DNA of 64,000 nt, taken from positions 186,001 through 250,000 of the forward strand of contig JAULSN010000017.1 in NCBI GenBank assembly GCA_033439765.1. Direction: 5' to 3'. Origin of the DNA: Lasiosphaeria ovina (lineage: Eukaryota > Ascomycota > Sordariomycetes > Sordariales > Lasiosphaeriaceae). Under the pieces are notes generated by a model that was given only the letters and a program-made list of their open reading frames with translations, was not told the DNA's origin and ran no database searches. The position numbers and the translations under genes were made by a program. This document shows positions 51,446-61,476 of the stretch, piece after piece (position 1 is the stretch's first letter; the number at the start of each line of letters is the position of its first letter).

Positions 51446-51692
51446 GCAGCAGCAGCAGCAGAGCAGCAGCAGCAGCAGCAGGCGTGCGGACCCCCCCTCG
51501 GACGACGAGGGGGAAGAAGCCGTGCGCGCGGTGACCGAGCTGGCCGTGCGCGCGGCCCGCGACGAGGCCATGCACCTCGTGCGCGAGATGGCCTTCCGCG
51601 TAGTCCACGAGGAAGCCCTGCGCATAGCGCGCGAGGTAGCCCAGCGCGCGGCCCGCGAGGAAGCCGTGCGCGCCGTCCGGGGGGAGAGATAG
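51284..51692 (+). pseudogene. Family C gene, copy 3, frameshifted in a repeat
   Basis: ATG at 51284 reads MSSPPSPRPATPSIQPTQAS then a (CAG)n tract read as Ser, Ala and Gln (51,392-51,480). In the +1 frame after a C-run the family helix follows: DDEGEEAVRAVTELAVRAAR, DEAMHLVREMAFRVVHEEAL, RIAREVAQRAAREEAVRAVR and a stop. Copy 1 has the related LAREEAWRVVREDL. The reading frame changes between the repeat and the helix, and the middle block (ALSIF...GL) is absent. Broken, or alternatively split by an undetected intron. Confidence 0.5.
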
Positions 51693-51699
51693 AAGAGTC

Positions 51700-53760
51700 G
51701 CTCATTCGTTACTGTTGCTTGCATATGGGTAAAGGGAGTCTAGTCGCTCATTCGTATCTGTTCATAATCCGAGTGTCTTTGGTTAGCCCTTTCATGACCC
51801 AACCCACCCAGGAAAGGGCATCACATAGATTATTTACATATATTAGAGTAGAATTGAAAGGAATGCCTTGAGTTCGAATGAAGGCCCAAAGCCTGCTGGC
51901 CGCGGGTCATCGCCAATTGTAATGCTCGGACTAGCCGCTATCCTCTCTCTGTTTAGAATGGAGGAAATTGCACAAGTCTCAAATTGTCTATATCATAGCA
52001 TCGAGTCATCCTCGCTTTCACCCTCATCCTCAGGGTAGCTGTGGGAGTGGACAAGGTGTGCATTGGCTAACTAACTCGTGGAGGAGGAAATCTCCCTACT
52101 AAATGTGTGAGCGAAATGAATGGGGAGGCGGGAAGGAAAATAGCGAAGTTGTCACGCACAAAGCAGTCAAAATAGGTGCAGTCAATTGATCAAATTGTAG
52201 GAGGAAGAAAGCAGTGCGCCAGGCCTGTCTTCCTATAGGAAAAATACTCCTTTCTAATATGTAAGCACTAGGCCTATGTAGGCGTAGATCATCGCTTGTA
52301 AAACATGTCGTCCAGTTGGGCCGAGTCACGTGATAGAAGTTGGTGTTTGTGCAAATTCCTCTCGCCAAGTCCCGTCCTCGTTGCCTGGGACGTTGTTTGC
52401 CCTTGACGTACTCGCATAAAATAGCAGGAGCGTAGGTACACCCGAAGTCACACTCTACCTCGAAAAGCGGCTGTCAGTAGGTTGCAGTCAGATTTTTTTT
52501 TGGTGAGCGCGGAGCACAACTTGGTGTCGATTCCAGCCGGTAGACTGACTCACTTTTGCAGCTGGTTACTGTGGGATTTGACCACAACACACCCTTTCTA
52601 TCCCAACTCTGCCATCACCACGCAAAAAAGATATACTAGAATACCCGATTTCGCAGCAAAGATACCTATCAACTTCGCAGCGAAAGATAGCGGCTCTAAT
52701 GTACCTCTCAAAGATCAGACCGGTTCTGATAGGCATGTGAGGTCACCTCCCGGGGGCATGAAACCTCCCGGGGGCATCATCTCCCGTCGCCTCAATTTTA
52801 ATTTCTCTTCCTTTCCTCACACACACTTTTCTACATCCCATTTTTTCCGGTTTTTTAACAAAAATATAGCATCAAGAGTAAGTCTTCCCTCGTTTCTTCC
52901 TCTCCTACCTCTCATATCCTAACCTCCCACCTTCCACACTCTCTCTTTCTCAAAACCACTATAAGCCGCAAAAGAAATCCAATTTTAGCGAGCGGCCGGT
53001 AAGCTCCTATATTATTAATTATATAGATTATAGCTAATCGTGGTCGTGCCAGTGGACCCAAGGCGACCGCGGGCGCTCCAAATCAGAGTGATCCTGGTGG
53101 TCGTGAACAGACGCCGCCTGGTCGTGGCGCTCGAGTGACGCCTGTGTTCCCGCCCAATCTTCCCAGTAGCTCGACATCGCATTTCACCTCCAAGTGGAGG
53201 AGGGCCGGGCAAGCACACCCACATTGCCGAACGATGAGAGCATTAGCGAACTCGAGCTAAACATCAGCATTCTCTCAGAACTAGCAGCAGCAGCAGTAGT
53301 TAACACGGTTATAGGTGCCCGGAGGCGGTATTGGCGGTTTCCTACTGCGTGATTAGGATATGGTATTTTTATTGGCGTTGGGCGGATTGGATGGCTGCGG
53401 GTGGACTGGCGGGAGGGGAAGAGGACTCCAATCGTACTCACTTAGTGAATTTAAAAAATAGTAAGCTGCTTGATCCGCGTGGAGCTAGGGAAGTGAAGAG
53501 GTGAAAATATTTAGGAGAAGCAAGTTAGAAGAGAAGGAAGAGCTGAGAAAAGGCATATAAATGCCTCAGCTGGTTGCCTAATAGCATGATTGCGTAATTA
53601 TGGAGTCCTCCGGTAGTGTGAGCTGCTTCCTTTTGCCTTAGCTTAGCGCATTACATGCCGGCCGCTCCGTTCCACACACCCGAACTTTGAACGGCCTGGC
53701 GGTGTGTTTCTTTTTTTGTAACACAGACAGACAGACTAACAAAGAGGTGGTTGGAAAGGC
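51700..53760. other. Gene-poor stretch with repeat pieces
   Basis: It contains the inverted partner of the 180-bp repeat (52,150-52,330) and CTCCCGGGGGCAT duplicated at 52,745-52,775. A protein-like scrap lies at 53,040-53,330 (RGRASGPKATAGAPNQSDPG; DESISELELNISILSELAAA in another frame) that I cannot assign. No intact gene is seen. Confidence 0.4.
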
Positions 53761-53814
53761 GAAAGCGGGTGCCACCAGTGAGGGCGCGTGCTCTACCACT
53801 GAGTGCACTCACGT

Positions 53815-54005
53815 TTTGTCACACACAACGCTGCATTATCGAGAGCAAAAGAGTGCTTGCATTAGAAAGAAGAAAGGAAGGTAGGCATAAGCTAGATACC
53901 TCAAATCTATACGCAAATCTGGCCTTTGTTCTCTCGGCTTTGTGTGGCTTGGCAGATGCGCCACTTACTGCGCCACTTACGCCTCAATGCGGCTTCTTCC
54001 GACAC
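53815..54005. repeat. Dispersed repeat E, copy 2
   Basis: Matches 200-390 through ACAACGCTGCATTATCGAGA, AATCTATACGCAAATCTGG and TTCTCTCGGCTTTGTGTGGC. This copy has a 12-bp internal duplication (GCGCCACTTACT). Confidence 0.6.
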
Positions 54006-54330
54006 GTTTCTGCCAGCCACAGCCACCTGCCATTTCTCTACCACCCCCCCCCTGCACTGTCTAAGCTAAGGAACTAAGAAATGGTGCAACTAGTTTTGGG
54101 TAGACCGTGTGCGAGTCCGTTGTGGTCACGTGTGCACATGAGCTGGCACGTGACTCACGCCGCCTCTCTCTCTCACGAGAGGTACGGCCACGAATGTCGC
54201 TATTCCAACAGTTCTCCTTATTTAATCGAATTGGCGTTTAATTAGACTAATGCCAGCGCTGCTGGCGTTTCGTACCACAATTCCCCAATAAATGGGACCT
54301 TCAATCCTTTTTTCCGTATTCCTTCCTTTC

Positions 54331-54595
54331 TGTTGGAATAACGCGACATCAGCCAAGAGGCTCTGCGGTTCAGCCACACTGTGGCTGTGGTGGCGCCAGA
54401 GCTCTGCCGCTCTGCGGCTTAGCCACACCGTGGCCGTGGTGGCGCAGGGCCAGATATATATGGAGCGGCCTGCGGCCGCCCGCTCAGGGCAACAGATCTA
54501 GCACACACACACAACGAATCCATCACTTGAACCACCAGCTTACGGCGCGCAGCGCATCTGTTGATTCCAGTACTGGTACCCTGGTGATTCCAACA
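54331..54595 (+). mobile_element. LTR, TGTTGGAATAAC family, copy 1
   Basis: A 265-bp element begins TGTTGGAATAACGCGACATC and ends GGTGATTCCAACA, with inverted ends TGTTGGAAT/ATTCCAACA. Inside are two near-repeats of GCCACACTGTGGCTGTGGTG and a TATA-like GGCCAGATATATATGGAGCG. The flanking 5-mers (CTTTC/GGTGT) do not match, so it is not a simple solo LTR; recombination or rearrangement is likely. An inverted, truncated copy lies at 62,155-62,407. Confidence 0.75.
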
Positions 54596-54639
54596 GGTGT
54601 AAACAACCCCCCTTGTTGCCCAGCCCCTCAGCCCCTGAG

Positions 54640-55115
54640 CCCCTGATCAATAGACACAAATACGAATGAGCGACTTTTGACATGCTGCAACAGATACCCA
54701 AATTAGTGACTCGTCCTGCAACATACACAGACACAGACACGAATGAGCGATTTTTTTACATGCTGCAACAGACCCACGAATGGAAATAAACCAAACTGCC
54801 TCCATCGCCCTCCGCCTCGCCTCAAGACATCACACATGGTCGTCGTTCTCCCCCGTCCTCAATCAAGGATGGGACGTCGCCGCCCTACGGCTTCTCAAGG
54901 GTCTAGCCACGGAAGCGAGGAGCCACGATATTGCCTCATCTGGCTATTTCCCTGCACTGCATATGGAAGGGTTAACTAACATGGCCTGGCCAAGGGAAGA
55001 TACAACTTGCTCCAATCAGCTCATCCTAGGCAGGCAGCCGGCCGAAGAGTCCACTACTCGAGGTCGTCGCCCCAGCGCACGCACCCCGGCAACCTTTTCT
55101 TCGAAGAAAGGTATA
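54640..55115 (-). pseudogene. 3' remnant of a Myb/SANT-like family gene
   Basis: On the minus strand, 55,115-55,010 matches the end of exon 1 of copy C (KKVAGVRALGRRPR region versus KKPGVRWDDGLDKW; the ACTCTTCGGCCG and GGGATGAGCTGATT words are recognisable). 54,960-54,850 matches exon 2 (ATGAGGCA...CGTGGCT...CTTGAGAAGC). 54,800-54,640 is the family 3' tail. Splice sites and frames are destroyed. It is truncated on its 5' side at about 55,115. Confidence 0.55.
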
Positions 55116-55119
55116 ATGT

Positions 55120-56400
55120 GAGAATCGCAGGGCATTTTTCTTCTTCTCACGTTCGCGGGGGGGGGGGGGAGGAGGGGGGCCCAATATGCTAATAACAATC
55201 TGGGAAAACTTTTACTGGACTAATCCAATCTGATCCAATCCAATCCAGTTCAATCCATCCAACGCCAACAAGACAAAACATAACAGATCAGGGAAGGGTG
55301 GCCCCCTCTCATGGAGAGAGAGAGGGGGGGGGGAGAGGGAGAGAGGGGACCGGCAGACACAGACACATCGACGCTAGCAACTGCTGAGAGGACGAACCCA
55401 ACTGGCCCATCCCCATCCCATCGCGATAGACCGCCCCAACGCCAGCAACTACAAAGAGCATAGCGCGTGTGCTAGCAACCGCCATGAGGACAGTGCGTGC
55501 AGAGCATGTCGATCGATGGCTAGATTAGCCGCCGGACCAAGCTTGGCACACCTCAGCCGCATTTCACCAACGTGCGGGCTGGTACTGGTACTAGACACAT
55601 GTTCGCGAGTCGAGGTTGGCTGGCTGGGCTGCCTGGAACCGCCGCAATGCAAATATGTCCAACCCAACAATCAGGGAGGGCGCAACAGCGGGGGAGATGT
55701 GATCTGGGACATTCACTGAACGAAGACATTGACATTGGGCAATGCTCGGGGGCCACGGTCCCAGGAAGCAAGGTTGGTACCGGCCGGTTGGATGGATACG
55801 CGTTCGTGAGAAGGCGCCGGGGAGGAGGAGGGGGAGGGGGAGGGGGAGGGGGAGGGGGTGAAGGGAGACCGTGACAACTTTCCAACCGGTGCATGTTAGC
55901 GCGTTTACTACTGCGAAGAGGGGAGAGGGAGAGGGAGAGGGGGAGGGGGAGGGGTGGCGTCGGGTGGGGGCCGCCCTGGGTGAATTTTTGCGGCCGCCTG
56001 AAAATTGAGACAACTTGGATAATATTTGCAACTGGACTGGACTGGACGGACAGGCAGACAGACGGGCAAGTTTTCCCACCCCCGCTATTTCTTAGCGGCG
56101 ATGGTGGGTTGCGGCTGAGATGGGAGTTCCTCCCTTGCATGGCTTTGACAGGAACTAGCAGAGGCAGAGGCAGAGGCAGAGGCAGAAAGAAATGCGGTGC
56201 GGGGTGCAGAGTTCGCTTCACCTGGGCAAACAGTGGAGGATGCTGTTGATGTGCTCCGCCGGCGGGGAATACGGGCCAGGCCAAGCCTGTCGCGCGTCCA
56301 ATCTCTGGCGCCACCAAAAAAAAAAAAAAAAAAAAGGACGCTTCGGCGCGCAACAATTTTGCCATTACAACAATAGAGCCGGCTGAGGAGGTAGACCGGC
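55120..56400. other. Low-complexity stretch without genes
   Basis: G-rich and GGGGA repeats at 55,157-55,182, 55,322-55,350, 55,822-55,862 and 55,918-55,955; GAGGCA repeats at 56,160-56,187; a 21-bp A run near 56,315. The long minus ORF (56,365-55,553) is a product of these repeats. Nothing is recognised. Confidence 0.5.
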
Positions 56401-56495
56401 GGGGCCTGCAAGTGAGACCTGCCTTTCAGCTCGCGCGGCCAAGCACCACCACACCAACCAACGCGCCACCAAGCGCTCCGTCATGTGATGCCTCA

Positions 56496-56510
56496 CAGTG
56501 TATAAGAAGA
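56496..56510 (+). promoter_or_regulatory. TATA box of Myb/SANT-like copy C
   Basis: CATGTGATGCCTCACAGTGT followed by ATAAGAAGAAGAGC lies about 145 bp before the ATG at 56645. It differs from the other boxes by one extra AGA. Confidence 0.65.
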
Positions 56511-56599
56511 AGAGCCCGGGCCTTGATGCAACACGAAGAAAGGAAAAGAAACGACAAGGTCAATTGGCATTGTTTGTGACACTATCATCAGCATCATCG

Positions 56600-56637
<38 letters not shown>

Positions 56638-56644
56638 GGTCAAC

Positions 56645-57255
56645 ATGTCTGACTACTACCAACCACCAGGTTCGACATCATCATCGGTCAAAATGTCTGA
56701 CTGTCACCAATCACCAGATTCGACCTCGACGGCGTACTGCCAATTACCAAACTCGATGGCGCCCTACCAAGCACTCAACTCAACGGCGCAGCTAGATGAC
56801 AGTCTCTGGGACCTCGAACTCTGGCCGCCTCCCCCGCCGGGCCCGGGCCCGGGCCCGGGGTTTGGCACTGGCACTCAGCAGCACACCCTGGCGCCGCCGC
56901 CCCAGCCCCAGGCTTCTTCTTGCCCCATGCCCGTGCCCGTACCCGTGCCCGATCCGGCGGCCATGCAGTGGCCGTTGGCGGCGGCGCAGCTTGCCGACGG
57001 TGACTGGGACCTCCAACACTGGCCATTTCACCCGCCGGGCCCGGGGTTTGGCACTGGCGCTGGCGCTCAGCAGTACGCCCCGGCGCCGCCCCTCCAGCCC
57101 CAGCCCCAGCCCCAGGCTTCATCTTCCCCCATGATGCCCATGCCTTTCGTGCCCGTGCCCATGCCTTTCATGCCCGTGCCCATGCCCGAGCCGGAGCTGG
57201 CCATGCAGTGGGCGTCGGCGTCGGTGTCGCCGTGGGGTGCTGGCGACGATGACCA

Positions 57256-57288
<33 letters not shown>

Positions 57289-57881
57289 TGCCCCCGCGCA
57301 GCAGCCGCAGGGGAAGCCGCAGCGTTCGCGCAGGGTCTGGTCCCCGCGCGTCAAGCACGTCGTCCTGCAGACCATGTGCGACAGCATCGACCTGGGTCTC
57401 CGACGGGGAGTGCATTTCAAAAAGGACGCGTACATCATGACCATCGGCGAGGTCGCGAGGCAAGTGGGTGTCGAGATGGATATAGACGAGATCAGGTGGC
57501 TCCTGGAGTCCAAGAGGCGCAAGTTCCGGGCGTGGCTGGAGCTCGGGAAGAAACCCGGGGTGCGCTGGGACGACGGCCTCGACAAGTGGACTCTTCGGCC
57601 GAGTGACTGGGATGCTCTGATTAGCGTAAGCTGCATCTTTCGTCCCTTCCTTAATTTTGGGCCCCCGTGCCATGGGCTATGTTGGTTGGTTGACTAACCC
57701 TTCCACGTGTGTGCAGCGAAACGGCGAAATGAGGCAGTTCCGGCACGCCCCGTTCCTATGGCGAGACCTTTGTGTCAAGCTGTGGGGTAGTGAGCTTCGC
57801 CCGAAGGGACGGCCCCGGGTCCGGCAGCGTCCCAAGGTTGAATGGTACGGACAGACGACGACGATGACGACGACGATGTGA
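56645..57881 (+). CDS. Myb/SANT-like DNA-binding-domain protein (intact copy C)
   Basis: Exons 56645-57625 and 57717-57881 with a 91-bp phase-0 intron (GTAAGC...GTGCAG) give 381 residues. The N-terminus has near-repeats (DSLWDLELWPPPPPGPGPGP and DGDWDLQHWPFHPPGPGFGT) and a PVPMPF repeat, then a long Asp run (202-215). The PF12776-like domain is at about 232-324: VWSPRVKHVVLQTMCDSIDL, GLRRGVHFKKDAYIMTIGEV, ARQVGVEMDIDEIRWLLESK, RRKFRAWLELGKKPGVRWDD, SDWDALIS. Exon 2 has NGEMRQFRHAPFLWRDLCVK, a basic RPKGRPRVRQRPK and a Thr-rich end. The first Met downstream of the TATA box was chosen. It is the most divergent of the intact copies. Confidence 0.8.
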
Positions 57882-57929
57882 TGTTCTCCAGGCGAGGCGG
57901 AGGGCCGAAGGGGGCAGAATTTAGTTCCA

Positions 57930-58230
57930 TTCGTGTATCTGTTGCAGACTGTCATTCGTGTCTGTGTCTGTTGCAGGAGGAAAAAACGGAGTCTCCACGC
58001 AACGCCATTATTGGCTGGGATCCAAGCAGCAGTCCATTATTGCGAGTCCAGCAGCAGCATTTTGTCGGAAACAGCCCGTGACATGCGTTCCCCGTGTTTG
58101 CAGAGACTCTGTGCAGCACGGAAAGTGGAATGTGTCGCCCGGCGCAAAGAGACGCCTTTGAGATTCCAGCTATTTCGAGTACGTTTGACACGTACTCTTC
58201 GTCGCAGTCGCACATGGTGGTGGTGGTGGT
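57930..58230 (+). repeat. Composite tail repeat with a conserved LEIAGISKASL remnant
   Basis: After the GTCTGTTGCAGGAGG unit come GGAGTCTCCACGCAA, TTTTGTCGGAAACAGCCCGT and GAGACTCTGTGCAGCACGGA. The minus strand of the end reads EEYVSNVLEIAGISKASLCA. 61,500-61,900 has the same succession, with VLEIAEISKASLCAG on the minus strand. It may be a fossil exon; function unknown. Confidence 0.45.
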
Positions 58231-58984
58231 GGTGGTGCCCTGCCTAGGTGCACGCCAAGCAACTGCCAAGAGGACAGTGCACCATGGACATGGCCGGCCC
58301 ATCGCGAATCGCATAGCCGGAGCACGGTTTGGGGAAGCAAATCTTGGCCTGTAGCACCAGCACCAACGTGCTGAACGGCTCCGTGCCAAAGAGCCTGCAC
58401 GCGCTGGGTGCCAAACCCGCCCCACGAATGTGCCTGCTGCCGCTGTCGTCGCTGCACCTACTGCCCGGAAGGCGGTCACTGTCGCATCGTCGGCACTCTT
58501 TGGCTGGTGGTTCATTCTGGGGTGTCATTATCGTTCACACGTCTGCAATTTTAATTTTGCATCGACTGTTCAATCAAGCGCGCACCAGAAAACAGCCCGG
58601 CTCCTGGGCGGGAAACCTGCAGGCCTTTTCTGTCTCACCAGATCCACCCCACTTGCTCCTGGGTGGTGGAAACCAGGGGTGCGGCACAAAGTCTCCGACA
58701 GGCCAGGACATCACGTGGCGGGCAGGAAGGCAAGGGCAAGGACCAACCATCGCCTTTGACGGCCCGAAATCACGTGTGGCGGGCCCGGCCCGGAATTTAC
58801 CAGCCAGCACTTTGACTCGGGAAACACGAATGGAAAATAAACTCTGCCTCCTTCCCCTCCGCCCTCCGCCCTCTGCCGAGCCTGAAGACAATCACATCCT
58901 CTACATCCACAACCAACCGGATGAGGATCCATGGCGACAACTCGTGCGCGTGGCAAACGAGGAAGCTGAGCGCCGGGTATTCTC

Positions 58985-59235
58985 CGTTGAATGATGAAGA
59001 AAGCGGGTGCGCGCGCGAGGAGGAAGCTGAGCGCCCAGGCATTCTGCGTTGAATGACGAAAGAATTGAAATAAGTTGTGCGTGTTGAAGCGGGTGTGTGC
59101 GTGCGAAGGAAGCTGAGCGCCAGGTGAATGACGAAAGAAAGCGGGTGTGCGCGCGAGGAGGAAGCTGAGCGCCCGGCATTCTCCGTTGAATGACGAAGAA
59201 AGCGGGTGCGCGCGCGCGAAGGAAGTGCACGGGGC
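58985..59235. repeat. Minisatellite of about 65-80 bp, four units
   Basis: GCGGGTGCGCGCGCGAGGAG and GAAGCTGAGCGCCCAGGCAT with ATTCTCCGTTGAATGACGAA repeat from 58,985, the last unit merging into the GCGCGCGCGAAGGAAGTG left end of the DUF7924 unit. Confidence 0.75.
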
Positions 59236-59557
59236 CAGGGTGCTCCGCTTTTGGCATGGTCGCATCTGGACCAGCTTTGAACAAAGCCTGCAATTTCCCC
59301 ACCTCGAGTTTCCTTGCCATTTGCAGCATTTCTCCCAAAGAGTCTCCCAAGCGATAGGTCAGACAATTCTTCCCCTCTCTTTCTCTGCGGTGCATCTCTG
59401 CGGTGCATATTCTCTTCCCCTCTCTTTCTCTACGGTGCATCTCTGCGGTGCGTGTTCTCTTCCCCGGTGCGTGTCCCTTCCGCTCTCCTTCCCTGCGCTG
59501 CATGCCTGCCGCACTCCGACAAACAGTTCCTGACAAACACACCGCAAACACACCGCA

Positions 59558-60796
59558 ATGGCAGCCTCAACCACAATCCAGCCAGCCATGCAGCAGCTGC
59601 GTTCCGCCAGACTTGCCCGACGCTGGGACAGCGACAGCGACAGCGGCAGCGGCAGCGGCAGCGGCAGCGGCAGCGGCAGCGGCAGCGGCAGCGGCCCAGA
59701 TGACATATATGGCCCTTGCCGACAACACTTTCCACCCATCCCCGACGCAGTCTTTGACCAAGATGACGACGACGACGACAACAACATGGAGGGCGTCAGG
59801 AACTCACTCTACCGCGACAACTGCCTTGAGCCCAACCATATCTTTTTCCGGCATCCGCAGGACCAACTTCCCGATACCGTGGCCGCCCACGTCGGGCAGA
59901 TCGCCTCCACAATACCCGAGATGCCTGAGCTCTCCCCGGAGGTCTTGGCCAAGGCCATCTACGACCTGGATGAGCTAGGTATGGGATGTGCCGAGGGCGC
60001 TGTTAGAAAATTCTACAACGCCTATCTCTTTCCCCAAGGCGATATAGTCCCAATTGGAAGTTTGTTCTCCGTAGACGATGCGAACATAGCTCGTCACCTC
60101 CTACCCAGCCTCCCACCCAACCTCCCGACGGCACTGTTTACAGCCACACCGCCACAAGTCCCACAGCCACGACCTGACCTGCTCTATGGTTATCCCGAGA
60201 CAGCCACTACCTTCACCCCGGCGCAGTTGGATATATTATTCGGGCTCTATGGGCAGATTCAACACTACGCACGGGCGACCACCACCCACCTCTGGTTCCC
60301 CTTCTTCACTGTCGAATTCAAGGCTACGGTAGGGACTGGGGCAAGTCTCTGGGTCGCGGCAAACCAGTGCGCCGGCGCTTCGGCCGCCTGCGTCCGGGCT
60401 GTCGACCAGCTTAACACAAGACTTGGAGATGTGGGATGTAATAGACAGGTTCCCAATCTCTGTTACAACCTCGCCATCGACAATAACCTTGCCCAGCTGT
60501 ATGTGTCGTGGGGAGCCGAGGAGGAGGCCAATCAAGCCATCTACATTCAGCGGGTGGACTCTTTCGTACTGTCAAGTCCGGAGCACTTCTCGCTCCTCCG
60601 CCGGTGGGTGGCAGCCATCCTCGATTGGGGGCGAGCACGCCTGAGGGACATCCAGCTCGCCCTGGATTACATGCAAGCGGAGCAGCGGAAGCTGTTGTCC
60701 GAAGCTGCCAGGTCTCGGCGGCCGGGCTCGGAAGACAGTGACAGTCTAGAGGGGAAGAGGAGACGGTTTCGAGGGGGGTTTGGTCAAGAGCATTGA
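59558..60796 (+). CDS. DUF7924-family protein (intact copy)
   Basis: ATG at 59558 opens an uninterrupted 412-residue protein. N-terminus: MAASTTIQPAMQQLRSARLA with a basic RSARLARR, (Ser-Gly)n from a (CAGCGG)n repeat (residues 24-46), and an Asp run (68-74). Conserved part from about 95: IFFRHPQDQLPD, ELSPEVLAKAIYDLDELGMG, then PQPRPDLLYGY (Asp207), LWFPFFTVEFKATV (Glu253, Lys255), LWVAANQCAGASAACVRAVD, DNNLAQLYVSWG, AIYIQRVDSFVLSSPEHFSL and LRRWVAAILDWG. This matches the fungal family I know as DUF7924. The spacing D...(45)...ExK with a following N/Q resembles the PD-(D/E)xK nuclease core (inference). It ends with basic GKRRRFRGG. Standard 5' and 3' family flanks are both present, so this is the likely source copy in the window. 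Confidence 0.8.
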   Translation: MAASTTIQPAMQQLRSARLARRWDSDSDSGSGSGSGSGSGSGSGSGPDDIYGPCRQHFPPIPDAVFDQDDDDDDNNMEGVRNSLYRDNCLEPNHIFFRHPQDQLPDTVAAHVGQIASTIPEMPELSPEVLAKAIYDLDELGMGCAEGAVRKFYNAYLFPQGDIVPIGSLFSVDDANIARHLLPSLPPNLPTALFTATPPQVPQPRPDLLYGYPETATTFTPAQLDILFGLYGQIQHYARATTTHLWFPFFTVEFKATVGTGASLWVAANQCAGASAACVRAVDQLNTRLGDVGCNRQVPNLCYNLAIDNNLAQLYVSWGAEEEANQAIYIQRVDSFVLSSPEHFSLLRRWVAAILDWGRARLRDIQLALDYMQAEQRKLLSEAARSRRPGSEDSDSLEGKRRRFRGGFGQEH

Positions 60797-61060
60797 TGCG
60801 CGCGCGCACCTGCTTTACTTTTTCATGCCAGCCACCTACCTATGGGTGTGTCCTTGGCAACTGGCCGACGCAGAGGTCGCATTTTGTATCGTAAATTGCC
60901 GTATTCCATCGCAGCCGCACCCAGCAGCTTTTCTTTCGACTCACTCTTCTTCAAACGTCGTGATGATGATATCTGGGATGATTATGATGTGTGCCTACGT
61001 CGTGGGCTGATGTGTTCCCATAGCTGTACTTGGCTGGTTGCCCTGCGTCGTTTGCACGTT
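60780..61060 (+). repeat. DUF7924-unit 3' flank followed by a GPSEE module start
   Basis: CATTGATGCGCGCGCGCACC ... GTATCGTAAATTGCCGTATT, then TCGTGATGATGATATCTGGG and GATGTGTTCCCATAGCTG. The 32.43-32.62 kb stretch has the same order, so the module sits at the right border of the unit in at least two places. Confidence 0.5.
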
Positions 61061-61174
61061 GACAGTCCCAGTTTAGTGTTTATTTCCATTTGTATCTATT
61101 TCCGGGAGGTAGCGGGTCTTTGGGGAGTCCAGTCGCTCATTCGTGTCCATGTCTGTTGCTTCCATCTTGCCTGC

Positions 61175-61476
61175 TGTTGGAATAACAAGGTCATTCGGTT
61201 AATAGTCACTAGTAACTACTGAACGAAAGGTAGGGTGGTTGTGGTGGTTGTATTCTGCTCTGTTGTTCCATGTAGAAGGATCACGAACTACGGGGACAGG
61301 ATGCGGGCGCATTTGGCGATGCTTCGTGGTCACGTGTTTGGCACGTGTGGCACGTACGCCCACGGTCACGTGAAGGGCGTGTGTGCCCCGCACAATGATG
61401 GTTCCCCACTTGTTTTCCCTGTCGACCAATCACAGCCCTGCAGCCGCATGAGCCTGATCGATGGGTAATTCCTACA
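61175..61476 (+). mobile_element. Probable LTR related to the TGTTGGAATAAC family
   Basis: Begins TGTTGGAATAACAAGGTCAT and ends GGGTAATTCCTACA. It has clustered CACGTG-type motifs (GGTCACGTGTTTGGCACGTG), also seen at 54,125-54,165 just before an ATTCCAACA end at 54,210. Flanking CCTGC/CCTCC match at four of five positions. The interior differs from the 54.3-kb LTR, so this is a subfamily at best. Confidence 0.5.

Noticed and set aside
52482..52922. 146-residue ORF as a gene
   Set aside because: Composition changes along its length, with no domain and no homologous copy; the duplicated CTCCCGGGGGCAT suggests non-coding sequence.
53760..53825. tRNA-like AGTGGTAGAGCACGCGCC on the minus strand
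   Set aside because: A D-arm-like word only; the rest cannot fold into a cloverleaf. It may hint at a tRNA-derived SINE but is too weak.
55553..56365. 270-residue minus ORF as a gene
   Set aside because: Open only because of G-rich and GAGGCA repeats and a poly-A tract read as Phe; no family pattern.
57841..57881. Thr/Met tail of copy C as an unrelated ORF
   Set aside because: It is the in-frame end of exon 2 through a short ACGACG repeat, matching repeats found just after the stop in other copies.
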